The notes under the pieces: model-generated
What the model was told of the DNA's origin: nothing
Seen by the model: only the letters and a program-made list of their open reading frames with translations
Database searches by the model: none
Assembly (NCBI RefSeq): GCF_050947335.1
Contig: NW_027473730.1
Location: 1-64,000, forward strand
From: Megachile rotundata
Taxonomy: Eukaryota > Arthropoda > Insecta > Hymenoptera > Megachilidae
DNA length: 64,000 nucleotides
Reading direction: 5' to 3'
In this document: in pieces, positions 39,001 to 53,044 of the stretch
Position numbering within the stretch: position 1 is the stretch's first letter
How the letters are laid out: every line of letters starts with the position of its first letter
Program-made: the position numbers and the translations under genes

Positions 39001-41109
39001 GTTCTATCGATCATATAAGCATAATATGGCTAATAATATGAGTTAGATTGATAACAATAAGAGTAATGAGTATAGTAATTGTCGTTCTATCGATCATATA
39101 AGCATAATATGGCTAATAATATGAGCTAGATTGATAATAATAAGAGTAATAAGTATAGTAATTATCGTTCTACCGATCATACAAGCATAATATGGTTAAT
39201 AATATGAGTTAGATTGATAATAGTGAGTGTAATAGGTATAGTAATTGTTGTTCTGTCGAACATATAAGCATAATACGGCTAATAATATGAGTTAGATTGA
39301 TAATAATAAGAGTAATAAGTATAGTAATTGTCGTTCTATCGATCATATACGCATAATATGGCTAATAATGTGAGTTAGATTGATAATAATAAGAGTAATG
39401 AGTATAGTAGTTGTAGTTCTATCGATCATATCTGCATAATATGGTTAATAATATGAGTTAGATTGATAATAATAAGAGTAATGAGTATAGTAATTGTCGT
39501 TCTATCGATCATATAAGCATAATATGGCTAATAATATGAGTCAGATTGATAATAATAAGAGTAATAAGTATAGTAATTGTCGTTCTATCGATCATATCTG
39601 CATAATATGGTTAATAATATGAGTTAGATTGATAACAGTGAGTGTAATAAGTATAGTAATTGTTGTTCTGTCGAACATATAAGCATAATACGGCTAATAA
39701 TATGAGTTAGATTGATAATAATAAGAGTAATAAGTATAGTAATTGTCGTTCTATCGATCATATAAGCATAATGTGGCTAATAATATGAGTTAGATTGATA
39801 ATAATAAGACTAATAAGTATAGTAATTGTCGTTCTATCTATCATATAAGCATAGTATGGCTAATAATATGAGTTAGATTGATAATAATAAGAGTAATAAG
39901 TATAGTAATTGTCGTTCTATCGATCACATAAGCATAATATGGCTAATAATACGAGTTAGATTGATAGTAATAACAGTAGTGAGTATAGTAATTGTCGTTC
40001 TATCGATCACATAAGCATAATATGGCTAATAATACGAGTTAAATTGATAGTAATAACAGTAGTGAGTATAGTAATTGTCGTTCTATCGATCATATAAGCA
40101 TAATATGGCTAATAATATGAGTTAGATTGTTAACAATAAGAGTAATGAGTATAGTAATTGTCGTTCTATCGATCATATAAGCATAATATGGCTAATAATA
40201 TGAGTTAGATTGATAACAATAAGAGTAATGAGTATAGTAATTGTCGTTCTATCGATCATATAAGCATAATATGGCTAATAATATGAGCTAGATTGATAAT
40301 AATAAGAGTAATAAGTATAGTAATTATCGTTCTACCGATCATACAAGCATAATATGGTTAATAATATGAGTTAGATTGATAATAATAAGAGTAATAAGTA
40401 TAGTAATTATCGTTCTACCGATCATACAAGCATAATATGGCTAATAATATGAGTCAGATTGATAATAATAAGAATAATAAGTATAGTAATTGTCGTTCTA
40501 TCGATCATATCTGCATAATATGGTTAATAATATGAGTTAGATTGATAACAGTGAGTGTAATAAGTATAGTAATTGTCGTTCTATCGATCATATAAGCATA
40601 ATATGGCTAATAATACGAGTTAGATTGATGGTAATAACAGTAGTGAGTATAGTAATTGTCGTTCTATCGATCATATAAGCATCATATGGCTAATAATATG
40701 AGTTAGATTGATAACAATAAGAGCAATGAGTATAGTAATTGTCGTTCTGTCGATCATATAAGCATAATATGGCTAATAAAATGAGTTGGATTGATAATAA
40801 TAAGAGTAATGAGTATAGTAATTGTCGTTCTATCGATCATATAAGCATAATATGGCTAATAATATGAGTCAGATTGATAATAATAAGAGTAATAAGTATA
40901 GTAATTGTCGTTCTATCGATCATATCTGCATAATATGGTTAATAATATGAGTTAGATTGATAATAATAAGACTAATAAGTATAGTAATTGTCGTTCTATC
41001 GATCATATAAGCATAATATGGCTAATAATATGAGTTAGATTGATAATAATGAGAGTAATAAGTATAGTAATTGTCGTTCTATCGATCACATAAGCATAAT
41101 ATGGCTAAT

Positions 41110-42175
41110 AATACGAGTTAGATTGATAATAATAAGAGTAATAAGTATGGTAATTATCGTTCTATCGATCACATAAGCATAGTATGGCTAATAATACGAG
41201 TTAGATTGATAGGAATAACAGTAGTGAGTATAGTAATTGTCGTTCTATCGATCATATCTGCATAATATGGTTAATAATATGAGTTAGATTGATAACAGTG
41301 AGTGTAATAAGTATAGTAATTGTCGTTCTATCAATCATATAAGCATAATATGGCTAATAATATGAGGTAGATTGATAATAATAGGACTAATATATATAGT
41401 AATTGTCGTTCTATCGATCATATAAGCATAGTATGGCTAATAATATGAGTTAGATTGATAATAATAGGAGTAATAAGTATAGTAATTGTCGTTCTATCGA
41501 TCACATAAGCATAGTATGGCTAATAATACGAGTTAGATTGATAGGAATAACAGTAGTGAGTATAGTAATTGTCGTTCTATCGATCATATCTGCATAATAT
41601 GGTTAATAATATGAGTTAGATTGATAACAGTGAGTGTAATAAGTATAGTAATTGTCGTTCTATCAATCATATAAGCATAATATGGCTAATAATATGTGTT
41701 AGATTGATAATAATAAGAGTAATGAGTATAGTAGTTGTAGTTCTATCGATCATATCTGCATAATATGGTTAATAATATGAGTTAGATTGATAATAATAAG
41801 AGAAATAAGTATAGTAATTGTAGTTCTACCGATCATATAAGCATAATATGGCTAATAATATGAGTTAGATTGATAATAATAAGACTAATAAGTATAGTAA
41901 TTGTCGTTCTATCGATCATATAAGCATAATATGGCTAATAATATGAGTTAGATTGATAATAATAAGCGTAAAAAGAATAGTAATTGTCGTTCTATCGATC
42001 ATATAAGCATAATATGGCTAATAATACGAGTTAGATTGATAGTAATAACAGTAGTGAGTATAGTAATTGTCGTTCTATCGATCATATAAGCATAATATGG
42101 CTAATAATATGAGTTAGATTGATAACAATAAGAGTAATGAGTATAGTAGTTGTCGTTCTATCGATCATATAAGCA
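41110..42175 (+). repeat. Block Q copy 2
   Basis: This is the downstream copy of 31150-32215. A private change is AGTATGGTAATTATCG near 41146, where other copies have AGTATAG. It is followed directly by block O copy 2. Confidence 0.84.
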
Positions 42176-42299
42176 TAATATGGCTAATAATATGAGTTAG
42201 ATTGATAATAATAAGACTAATAAGTATAGTAATTGTCGTTCTATCGATCATATAAGCATACTATGTCTAATAATATGAGTTAGATTGATAATAATAAGA

Positions 42300-45010
42300 G
42301 TAATAAGTATAGTAATTATCGTTCTACCGATCATACAAGCATAATATGGCTAATCATATGAGTTAGATTGATAATAATAAGAGTAATGAGTATAGTAATT
42401 GTCGTTCTATCGATCATATAAGCATAATATGGCTAATAATATGAGTTAGATTGATAATAATAAGACTAATAAGTATAGTAATTGTCGTTCTATCGATCGT
42501 ATAAGCATAGTATGGCTAATAATATGAGTTACATTGATAATAATAAGAGTAACAAGTATAGTAATTGTCGTTCTATCGATCATACAAGCATAATATGGCT
42601 AATAATATGAGTTAGATTGATAATAATAAGACTAATAACTATAGTAATTGTCGTTCTATCGATCATATAAGCATAATACGGCTAATAATATGAGTCAGAT
42701 TGATAATAATAAGAGTAATAAGTATAGTAATTGTCGTTCTATCGATCATATAAGCATAATACGGCTAATAATATGAGTCAGATTGATAATAATAAGAGTA
42801 ATAAGTATAGTAATTGTCGTTCTATCGATCATATAAGCATAATATTGCTAATAATATGAGTTAGATTGATAATAATAAGAGTAATGAGTATAGTTATTGT
42901 CGTTCTATCGATCATGTAAGCATAGTATGGCTAATAACATGAGTTAGATTGATAATAATAAGAGTAATAAGTATAGTAATTGTCGTTCTATCGATCACAT
43001 AAGCATAATATGGCTAATAATATGAGTTAGATTGATAGTAATAACAGTAGTGAGTATAGTAATTGTCGTTCTATCGATCATATAAGCATAATATGGCTAA
43101 TAATATGAGTTAGATTGATAATAATAAGAGTAATGAGTATAGTAATTGTCGTTCTATCGATCATATAAGCATAATATGGCTAATAAAATGAGTTAGATTG
43201 ATAATAATAAGAGTAATGAGTATAGTTATTGTCGTTCTATCGATCATGTAAGCATAATATGACTAATCATATGAGTTAGATTGATAATAATAAGAGTAAT
43301 GAGTATAGTAATTGTCGTTCTATCGATCATATAAGCATAATATGGCTAATAATATGAGTTAGATTGATAATAATAAGACTAATAAGTATAGTAATTGTCG
43401 TTCTATCGATCATATAAGCATAGTATGGCTAATAATATGAGTTAGATTGATAATAATAAGAGTAATAAGTATAGTAATTGTCGTTCTATCGATCACGTAA
43501 GCATAATATGGCTAATAAAACGAGTTAGATTGATACTAATAACAGTAGTGAGTATAGTAATTGTCGTTCTATCGATCATATAAGCATAATGTGGCTAATA
43601 ATATGAGTTAGATTGATAACAATAAGAGTAACGAGTATAGTAATTGTCGTTCTATCGATCATATAAGCATAATATGGCTAATAGTACGAGTTAGATTGAT
43701 AATAATAAGAGTAATAAGTATAGTAATTATCGTTCTACCGATCATACAAGCATAATATGGCTAATAATATGAGTTAGATTGATAATAATAAGACTAATAA
43801 CTATAGTAATTGTCGTTCTATCGATCATACAAGCATAATATGGCTAATCATATGAGTTAGATTGATAATAATAAGAGTAATGAGTATAGTAATTGTCGTT
43901 CCATCGATCACATAAGCATAATATGGCTAATAATATGAGTTGGATTGATAGTAATAACAGTAGTGAGTATAGTAATTGTCGTTCTACCGATCATACAAGC
44001 ATAATATGGCTAATCATATGAGTTAGATTGATAATAATAAGAGTAATGAGTATAGTAATTGTCGTTCTATCGATCATATAAGCATAATATGGCTAATAAT
44101 ACGAGTTAGATTGATAATAATAAGAGTAATGAGTATAGTAATTGTCGTTCTATCGATCATATAAGCATAATATGGCTAATAATATGAGTTAGATTGATAA
44201 TAATAAGACTAATAAGTATAGTTATTGTCGTTCTATCGATCATGTAAGCATAGTATGGCTAATAACATGAGTTAGATTGATAATAATAAGAGTAATAAGT
44301 ATAGTAATTGTCGTTCTATCGATCACATAAGCATAATATGGCTAATAATATGAGTTGGATTGATAGTAATAACAGTAGTGAGTATAGTAATTGTCGTTCT
44401 ACCGATCATACAAGCATAATATGGCTAATCATATGAGTTAGATTGATAATAATAAGAGTAATGAGTATAGTAATTGTCGCTCTATCGATCATATAAGCAT
44501 AATATGGCTACTAATATGAGTTAGATTGATAATAATAAGACTAATAAGTATAGTAATTGTCGTTCTATCGATCATATAAGCATAATATGGCTAATAACAT
44601 GAGTTAGATTGATAATAATAAGAGTAAAAAGTATAGTAATTGTCGTTCTGTCGAACATATAAGCATAATACGGCTAATAATATGAGTTAGATTGATAATA
44701 ATAAGAGTAATAAGTATAGTAATTGTCGTTCTATCGATCATACAAGCATAATATGGCTAATCATATGAGTTAGATTGATAATAATAAGAGTAATGAGTAT
44801 AGTAATTGTCGTTCTATCGATCATATAAGCATAATATGGCTAATAATACGAGTTAGATTGATAATAATAAGAGTAATGAGTATAGTAATTGTCGTTCTAT
44901 CGATCATATAAGCATAATATGGCTAATAATATGAGTTAGATTGATAACAATAAGAGTAATAAGTATAGTAATTATCGTCCTACCGATCATACAAGCATAA
45001 TATGGCTAAT
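42300..45010 (+). repeat. Block O copy 2
   Basis: This is the downstream copy of 35580-39000. It includes a local doubling of the monomer ATACGG/GAGTCAG near 42670-42840 that is single in copy 1, which accounts for one of the offset steps. Private changes include ATATGACTAATC near 43258 and TTCCATCGATC near 43900. Confidence 0.82.
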
Positions 45011-45019
45011 CATATGAGT

Positions 45020-46335
45020 TAGATTGATAACAATAAGAGTAATGAGTATAGTAATTGTCGTTCTATCGATCATATAAGCATAATATGGCTAATAATATGA
45101 GCTAGATTGATAATAATAAGAGTAATAAGTATAGTAATTATCGTTCTACCGATCATACAAGCATAATATGGTTAATAATATGAGTTAGATTGATAATAGT
45201 GAGTGTAATAAGTATAGTAATTGTTGTTCTGTCGAACATATAAGCATAATACGGCTAATAATATGAGTTAGATTGATAATAATAAGAGTAATAAGTATAG
45301 TAATTGTCGTTCTATCGATCATATATGCATAATATGGCTAATAATGTGAGTTAGATTGATAATAATAAGAGTAATGAGTATAGTAGTTGTAGTTCTATCG
45401 ATCATATCTGCATAATATGGTTAATAATATGAGTGAGATTGATAATAATAAGAGTAATGAGTATAGTAATTGTCGTTCTATCGATCATATAAGCATAATA
45501 TGGCTAATAATATGAGTCAGATTGATAATAATAAGAGTAATAAGTATAGTAATTGTCGTTCTATCGATCATATCTGCATAATATGGTTAATAATATGAGT
45601 TAGATTGATAACAGTGAGTGTAATAAGTATAGTAATTGTCGTTCTATCAATCATAGAAGCATAATATGGCTAATAATATGTGTTAGATTGATAATAATAA
45701 GAGTAAAAAGAATAGTAATTGTCGTTCTATCGATCATATAAGCATAATATGGCTAATAATACGAGTTAGATTGATAATAGTGAGTGTAATAAGTATAGTA
45801 ATTGTTGTTCTGTCGAACATATAAGCATAATACGGCTAATAATATGAGTTAGATTGATAATAATAAGAGAAATAAGTATAGTAATTGTAGTTCTACCGAT
45901 CATATAAGCATAATATGGCTAATAATCTGAGTTAGATTGATAATAATAAGACTAATAAGTATAGTAATTGTCGTTCTATCGATCATATAAGCATAATATG
46001 GCTAATAATAGGAGTTAGATTGATAATAATAAGAGTAAAAAGAATAGTAATTGTCGTTCTATCGATCATATAAGCATAATATGGCTAATAATACGAGTTA
46101 GATTGATAATAATAAGTCTAATAAGTATAGTAATTGTCGTTCTATCGATCATATAAGCATAATATGTCTAATAATATGAGTTAGATTGATAATAATAAGA
46201 GTAATAAGTATAGTAATTGTCGTTCTATCGATCACATAAGCATAATATGGCTAATAATACGAGTTAGATTGATAGTAATAACAGTAGTGAGTATAGTAAT
46301 TGTCGTTCTATCGATCATATAAGCATAATATGGCT
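45020..46335 (+). repeat. Block P copy 1 (pairs with 56804-58119)
   Basis: This matches 56804-58119 at 142 monomers less two bases (11784 bp). Shared rare markers are GAGTGAGATTG (45431, 57215), CATAGAAGCATAATATGG (near 45653 and 57436), AATAATAGGAGTTAG (near 46003 and 57790) and TGTCGAACAT heads after GATAATAGTGAG tails. There are several single-base differences, for example GTAATAAG against GTAATTAG, and AATCTGAG against AATATGAG. Confidence 0.85.
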
Positions 46336-48451
46336 AATAATACGAGTTAGATTGATAGTAATAACAGTAGTGAGTATAGTAATTGTCGTTCTATCGATCA
46401 TATAAGCATAATATGGCTAATAATATGAGTTAGATTGATAATAATAAGACTAATAAGTATGGTAATTGTCGTTCTATCGATCATATAAGCATAATATGGC
46501 TAATGACATGAGTTAGATTGATAATAATAAGAGTAATGAGTATAGTAATTGTCGTTCTATCAATCATATAAGCATAATATGGCTAATAATATGAGTTAGA
46601 TTGATAACAATAAGAGCAATGAGTATAGTAATTGTCGTTTTATCGATCATATAAGCATAATATGGCTAATAATATGAGTTAGATTGATAACAATAAGAGC
46701 AATGAGTATAGTAATTGTCGTTCTATCGATCATATAAGCATAATATGGCTAATAGTATGAGTTAGATTGATAATAATAAGAGTAATGAGTATAGTAATTG
46801 TCGTTCTATCGATCATATAAGCATAATATGGCTAATAATATGAGTCAGATTGATAATAATAAGAGTAATAAGTATAGTAATTGTCGTTCTATCGATCATA
46901 TCTGCATAATATGGCTAATAATGTGAGTTAGATTGATAATAATAAGAGTAATGAGTATAGTAGTTGTAGTTCTATCGATCATATCTGCATAATATGGTTA
47001 ATAATATGAGTTAGATTGATAATAATAAGAGTAATGAGTACAGTAATTGTCGTTCTATCGATCATATAAGCATAATATGGCTAATAATATAAGTTAGATT
47101 GATAACAATAAGAGTAATGAGTATAGTAATTGTCGTCCTATCGATCATATAAGCATAATATGGCTAATAATATGAGTCAGATTGATAATAATAAGAGTAA
47201 TAAGTATAGTAATTGTCGTTCTATCGATCATATCTGCATAATATGGTTAATAATATGAGTTAGATTGATAACAGTGAGTGTAATAAGTATAGTAATTGTC
47301 GTTCTATCAATCATATAAGCATAATATGGCTAATAATATGTGTTAGATTGATAATAATAAGAGTAATGAATATAGTATTTGTAGTTCTATCGATCATATC
47401 TGCATAATATGGTTAATAATATGAGTTAGATTGATAATAATAAGAGAAATAAGTATAGTAATTGTTGTTCTACCGATCATATAAGCATAATATGGCTAAT
47501 AATATGAGTTAGATTGATAATAATAAGACTAATAAGTATAGTAATTGTCGTTCTATCGATCATATAAGCATAATATGGCTAATAACATGAGTTAGATTGA
47601 TAATAATAAGAGTAAAAAGAATAGTAATTGTCGTTCTATCGATCATATAAGCATAATATGGCTAATAATACGAGTTAGATTGATAATAATAAGACTAATA
47701 AGTATAGTAATTGTCGTTCTATCGATCATACAAGCATAATATGGCTAATAATATGAGTTAGATTGATAATAATAAGACTAATAAGTATAGTAATTGTCGT
47801 TCTATCGATCATATAAGCATAATATGGCTAATAATATGAGTTAGATTGATAATAATAAGAGTAATAAGTATAGTAATTATCGTTCTACCGATCATACAAG
47901 CATAATATGGTTAATAATATGAGTTAGATTGATAATAGTGAGTGTAATAAGTATAGTAATTGTCGTTCGGTCGATCATATAAGCATAATACGGCTAATAA
48001 TATGAGTTAGATTGATAATGGTGAGTGTAATAAGTATAGTAATTGTCGTTCTGTCGATCATATAAGCATAATACGGCTAATAATATGAGTTAGATTGATA
48101 ATAATAAGAGTAATAAGTACCGTAATTGTCGTTCTATCGATCATATATGCATAATATGGCTAATAATGTGAGTTGGATTGATAATAATAAGAGTAATGAG
48201 TATAGTAGTTGTAGTTCTATCGATCATATCTGCATAATATGGTTAATAATATGAGTTAGATTGATAATAATAAGAGTAATGAGTATAGTAATTGTCGTTC
48301 TATCGATCATATAAGCATAATATGGCTAATAATATGAGTCAGATTGATAATAATAAGAATAATAAGTATAGTAATTGTCGTTCTATCGATCATATCTGCA
48401 TAATATGGTTAATAATATGAGTTAGATTGATAACAGTGAGTGTAATAAGTA

Positions 48452-48533
48452 TAGTTATTGTCGTTCTATCGATCATATAAGCATAATATGGCTAATAATA
48501 CGAGTTAGATTGATAGTATAACAGTAGTGAGTA
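48452..48533 (+). repeat. 82-bp monomer (one-base deletion)
   Basis: The tail reads GATAGTATAACAG instead of GATAGTAATAACAG. TAG starts at 48452 and 48534 are 82 apart. The homologous monomer near 30285-30367 is full length, so the loss is private to this copy. Confidence 0.95.
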
Positions 48534-48699
48534 TAGTAATTGTCGTTCTATCGATCATATAAGCATAATATGGCTAATAATGTGAGTTAGATTGATAACA
48601 ATAAGAGAAATGAGTATAGTAATTGTCGTTCTGTCGATCATATAAGCATAATATGGCTAATAAAATGAGTTGGATTGATAATAATAAGAGTAATGAGTA

Positions 48700-48781
48700 T
48701 AGTAATTGTCGTTCTATCGATCATATAAGCATAATATGGCTAATAATATGAGTCAGATTGATAATAATAGAGTAATAAGTA
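48700..48781 (+). repeat. 82-bp monomer (one-base deletion)
   Basis: The tail reads ATAATAATAGAGTAAT instead of ATAATAATAAGAGTAAT. TAG starts at 48700 and 48782 are 82 apart. The homologous monomer near 30.55 kb is full length. Confidence 0.95.
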
Positions 48782-49659
48782 TAGTAATTGTCGTTCTATC
48801 GATCATATCTGCATAATATGGTTAATAATATGAGTTAGATTGATAATAATAAGACTAATAAGTATAGTAATTGTCGTTCTATCGATCATATAAGCATAAT
48901 ATGGCTAATAATATGAGTTAGATTGATAATAATGAGAGTAATAAGTATAGTAATTGTCGTTCTATCGATCACATAAGCATAATATGGCTAATAATACGAG
49001 TTAGATTGATAGTAATAACAGTAGTGAGTATAGTAATTGTCGTTCTATCGATCATATAAGCATAATATGGCTAATAATATGAGTTAGATTGATAACAATA
49101 AGAGTAATGAGTATAGTAATTGTCGTTCTATCGATCATATAAGCATAATATGGCTAATAATATGAGTTAGATTGATAATAATAAGACTAATAAGTATAGT
49201 AATTGTCGTTCTATCGACCATATAAGCATAATATGGCTAATAACATGAGTTAGATTGATAATAATAAGAGTAAAAAGTATAGTAATTGTCGTTCTATCGA
49301 TCATATAAGCATAATATGGCTAATAATATGAGTTAGATTGATAATAATAGGAGTAATAAGTATAGTAATTGTCGTTCTATCGATCACATAAGCATAGTAT
49401 GGCTAATAATACGAGTTAGATTGATAGGAATAACAGTAGTGAGTATAGTAATTGTCGTTCTATCGATCATATCTGCATAATATGGTTAATAATATGAGTT
49501 AGATTGATAACAGTGAGTGTAATAAGTATAGTAATTGTCGTTCTATCAATCATATAAGCATAATATGGCTAATAATATGTGCTAGATTGATAATAATAAG
49601 AGTAATGAGTATAGTAGTTGTAGTTCTATCGATCATATGTGCATAATATGGTTAATAAT

Positions 49660-50070
49660 ATGAGCTAGATTGATAATAATAGGAGAAATAAGTATAGTAA
49701 TTGTAGTTCTACCGATCATATAAGCATAATATGGCTAATAATACGAGTTAGATTGATAGGAATAACAGTAGTGAGTATAGTAATTGTCGTTCTATCGATC
49801 ATATCTGCATAATATGGTTAATAATATGAGTTAGATTGATAACAGTGAGTGTAATAAGTATAGTAATTGTCGTTCTATCAATCATATAAGCATAATATGG
49901 CTAATAATATGTGCTAGATTGATAATAATAAGAGTAATGAGTATAGTAGTTGTAGTTCTATCGATCATATGTGCATAATATGGTTAATAATATGAGCTAG
50001 ATTGATAATAATAGGAGAAATAAGTATAGTAATTGTAGTTCTACCGATCATATAAGCATAATATGGCTAA
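49660..50070 (+). repeat. Local four-monomer duplication (about 332 bp)
   Basis: The rare head CATATGTGC appears at about 49636 and again at about 49967, with the same neighbours on both sides: GATAGGAATAACAG, AACAGTGAG, CTATCAATC, ATGTGCTAGATT, GAGCTAGATT and AATAGGAGAAAT. The spacing is about four monomers, so a four-monomer group has doubled in place. CATATGTGC occurs only once in the related 31.8-kb copy. Confidence 0.78.
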
Positions 50071-50159
50071 TAATATGAGTTAGATTGATAATAATAAGAC
50101 TAATAAGTATAGTAATTGTCGTTCTACCGATCATACAAGCATAATATGGCTAATAATAC

Positions 50160-52880
50160 GAGTTAGATTGATAGTAATAACAGTAGTGAGTATAGTAATT
50201 GTCGTTCTATCGATCATATAAGCATAATATGGCTAATAATATGAGTTAGATTGTCAACAATAAGAGTAATGAGTATAGTAATTGTCGTTCTATCGATCAT
50301 ATAAGCATAGTATGGCTAATAATATGAGTTAGATTGATAACAATAAGAGTAATGAGTATAGTAATTGTCGTTCTATCGATCATATAAGCATAATATGGCT
50401 AATAATATGAGCTAGATTAATAATAATAAGAGTAATAAGTATAGTAATTATCGTTCTACCGATCATACAAGCATAATATGGTTAATAATATGAGTTAGAT
50501 TGATAATAGTGAGTGTAATAAGTATAGTAATTGTCGTTCTGTCGATCATATAAGCATAATACGGCTAATAATATGAGTTAGATTGATAATAATAAGAGTA
50601 ATAAGTACCGTAATTGTCGTTCTATCGATCATATATGCATAATATGGCTAATAATGTGAGTTGGATTGATAATAATAAGAGTAATGAGTATAGTAGTTGT
50701 AGTTCTATCGATCATATCTGCATAATATGGTTAATAATATGAGTTAGATTGATAATAATAAGAGTAATGAGTATAGTAATTGTCGTTCTATCGATCATAT
50801 AAGCATAATATGGCTAATAATATGAGTCAGATTGATAATAATAAGAATAATAAGTATAGTAATTGTCGTTCTATCGATCATATCTGCATAATATGGTTAA
50901 TAATATGAGTTAGATTGATAACAGTGAGTGTAATAAGTATAGTAATTGTCGTTCTATCGATCATATAAGCATAATATGGCTAATAATACGAGTTAGATTG
51001 ATAGTAATAACAGTAGTGAGTATAGTAATTGTCGTTCTATCGATCATATAAGCATAATATGGCTAATAATGTGAGTTAGATTGATAACAATAAGAGCAAT
51101 GAGTATAGTAATTGTCGTTCTGTCGATCATATAAGCATAATATGGCTAATAATATGAGTTAGATTGATAATAATAAGACTAATAAGTATAGTAATTGTCG
51201 TTCTATCGATCATATAAGCATAATATGGCTAATAACATGAGTTAGATTGATAATAATAAGAGTAAAAAGTATAGTAATTGTCGTTCTATCGATCATATAA
51301 GCATAATATGGCTAATAATATGAGTTAGATTGATAATAATAAGAGTAATAAGTATAGTAATTATCGTTCTATCGATCACATAAGCATAGTATGGCTAATA
51401 ATACGAGTTAGATTGATAGGAATAACAGTAGTGAGTATAGTAATTGTCGTTCTATCGATCATATCTGCATAATATGGTTAATAATATGAGTTAGATTGAT
51501 AACAGTGAGTGTAATAAGTATAGTAATTGTCGTTCTATCAATCATATAAGCATAATATGGCTAATAATATGAGGTAGATTGATAATAATAGGACTAATAT
51601 ATATAGTAATTGTCGTTCTATCGATCATATAAGCATAGTATGGCTAATAATATGAGTTAGATTGATAATAATAGGAGTAATAAGTATAGTAATTGTCGTT
51701 CTATCGATCACATAAGCATAGTATGGCTAATAATACGAGTTAGATTGATAGGAATAACAGTAGTGAGTATAGTAATTGTCGTTCTATCGATCATATCTGC
51801 ATAATATGGTTAATAATATGAGTTAGATTGATAACAATGAGTGTAATAAGTATAGTAATTGTCGTTCTATCAATCATATAAGCATAATATGGCTAATAAT
51901 ATGTGTTAGATTGATAATAATAAGAGTAATGAGTATAGTAGTTGTAGTTCTATCGATCATATCTGCATAATATGGTTAATAATATGAGCTAGATTGATAA
52001 TAATAGGAGAAATAAGTATAGTAATTGTAGTTCTACCGATCATATAAGCATAATATGGCTAATAATATGAGTTAGATTGATAATAATAAGACTAATAAGT
52101 ATAGTAATTGTCGTTCTATCGATCATATAAGCATAATATGGCTAATAATATGAGTTAGATTGATAATAATAAGCGTAAAGAGAATAGTAATTGTCGTTCT
52201 ATCGATCATATAAGCATAATATGGCTAATAATACGAGTTAGATTGATAGTAATAACAGTAGTGAGTATAGTAATTGTCGTTCTATCGATCATATAAGCAT
52301 AATATGGCTAATAATATGAGTTAGATTGATAACAATAAGAGTAATGAGTATAGTAATTGTCGTTCTATCGATCATATAAGCATAATATGGCTAATAATAT
52401 GAGTTAGATTGATAATAATAAGACTAATAAGTATAGTAATTGTCGTTCTATCGATCATATAAGCATAATATGGCTAATAATATGAGTTAGATGGATAATA
52501 ATAAGAGTAATAAGTATAGTAATTGTCGTTCTATCGATCACATAAGCATAATATGGCTAATAATACGAGTTAGATTGATAGTAATAACAGTAGTGAGTAT
52601 AGTAATTGTCGTTCTATCGATCATATAAGCATAATATGGCTAATAATATGAGTTAGATTGATAACAATAAGAGTAATGAGTATAGTAATTGTCGTTCTAT
52701 CGATCATATAAGCATAATATGGCTAATAATATGAGTTAGATTGATAATAATAAGACTAATAAGTATAGTAATTGTCGTTCTATCGATCATATAAGCATAA
52801 TATGGCTAATAACATGAGTTAGATTGATAATAATAAGAGTAAAAAGTATAGTAATTGTCGTTCTATCGATCATATAAGCA
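50160..52880 (+). repeat. Block L copy 2
   Basis: This is the middle copy of the three-copy family. It shares AAGCGTAAAGAG (52171, 60056) and AACAATGAGTG with the 58-60 kb copy but not with the 32-34 kb copy, which has AAGCGTAAAAAG and AACAGTGAGTG. The 50-52 and 58-60 kb copies are therefore the closer pair. A private change is TAGATGGATAAT near 52490. Confidence 0.9.
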
Positions 52881-53044
52881 TAATATGGCTAATAATATGA
52901 GTTAGATTGATAATAATAAGAGTAATAAGTATAGTAATTATCGTTCTACCGATCATACAAGCATAATATGGCTAATCATATGAGTTAGATTGATAATAAT
53001 AAGAGTAATGAGTATAGTAATTGTCGTTCTATCGATCATATAAG

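Larger units (their letters stand above)
47842..49345 (+). repeat. Block K copy 2, with two 82-bp monomers
   Basis: This is the downstream copy of 29748-31170, one monomer longer near 48.28 kb. Both single-base deletions of the right domain fall here, 166 bp apart between TAG starts at 48534 and 48700, and neither is present in copy 1. It also carries a private CTGTCG to CGGTCG change near 47970. Confidence 0.85.
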
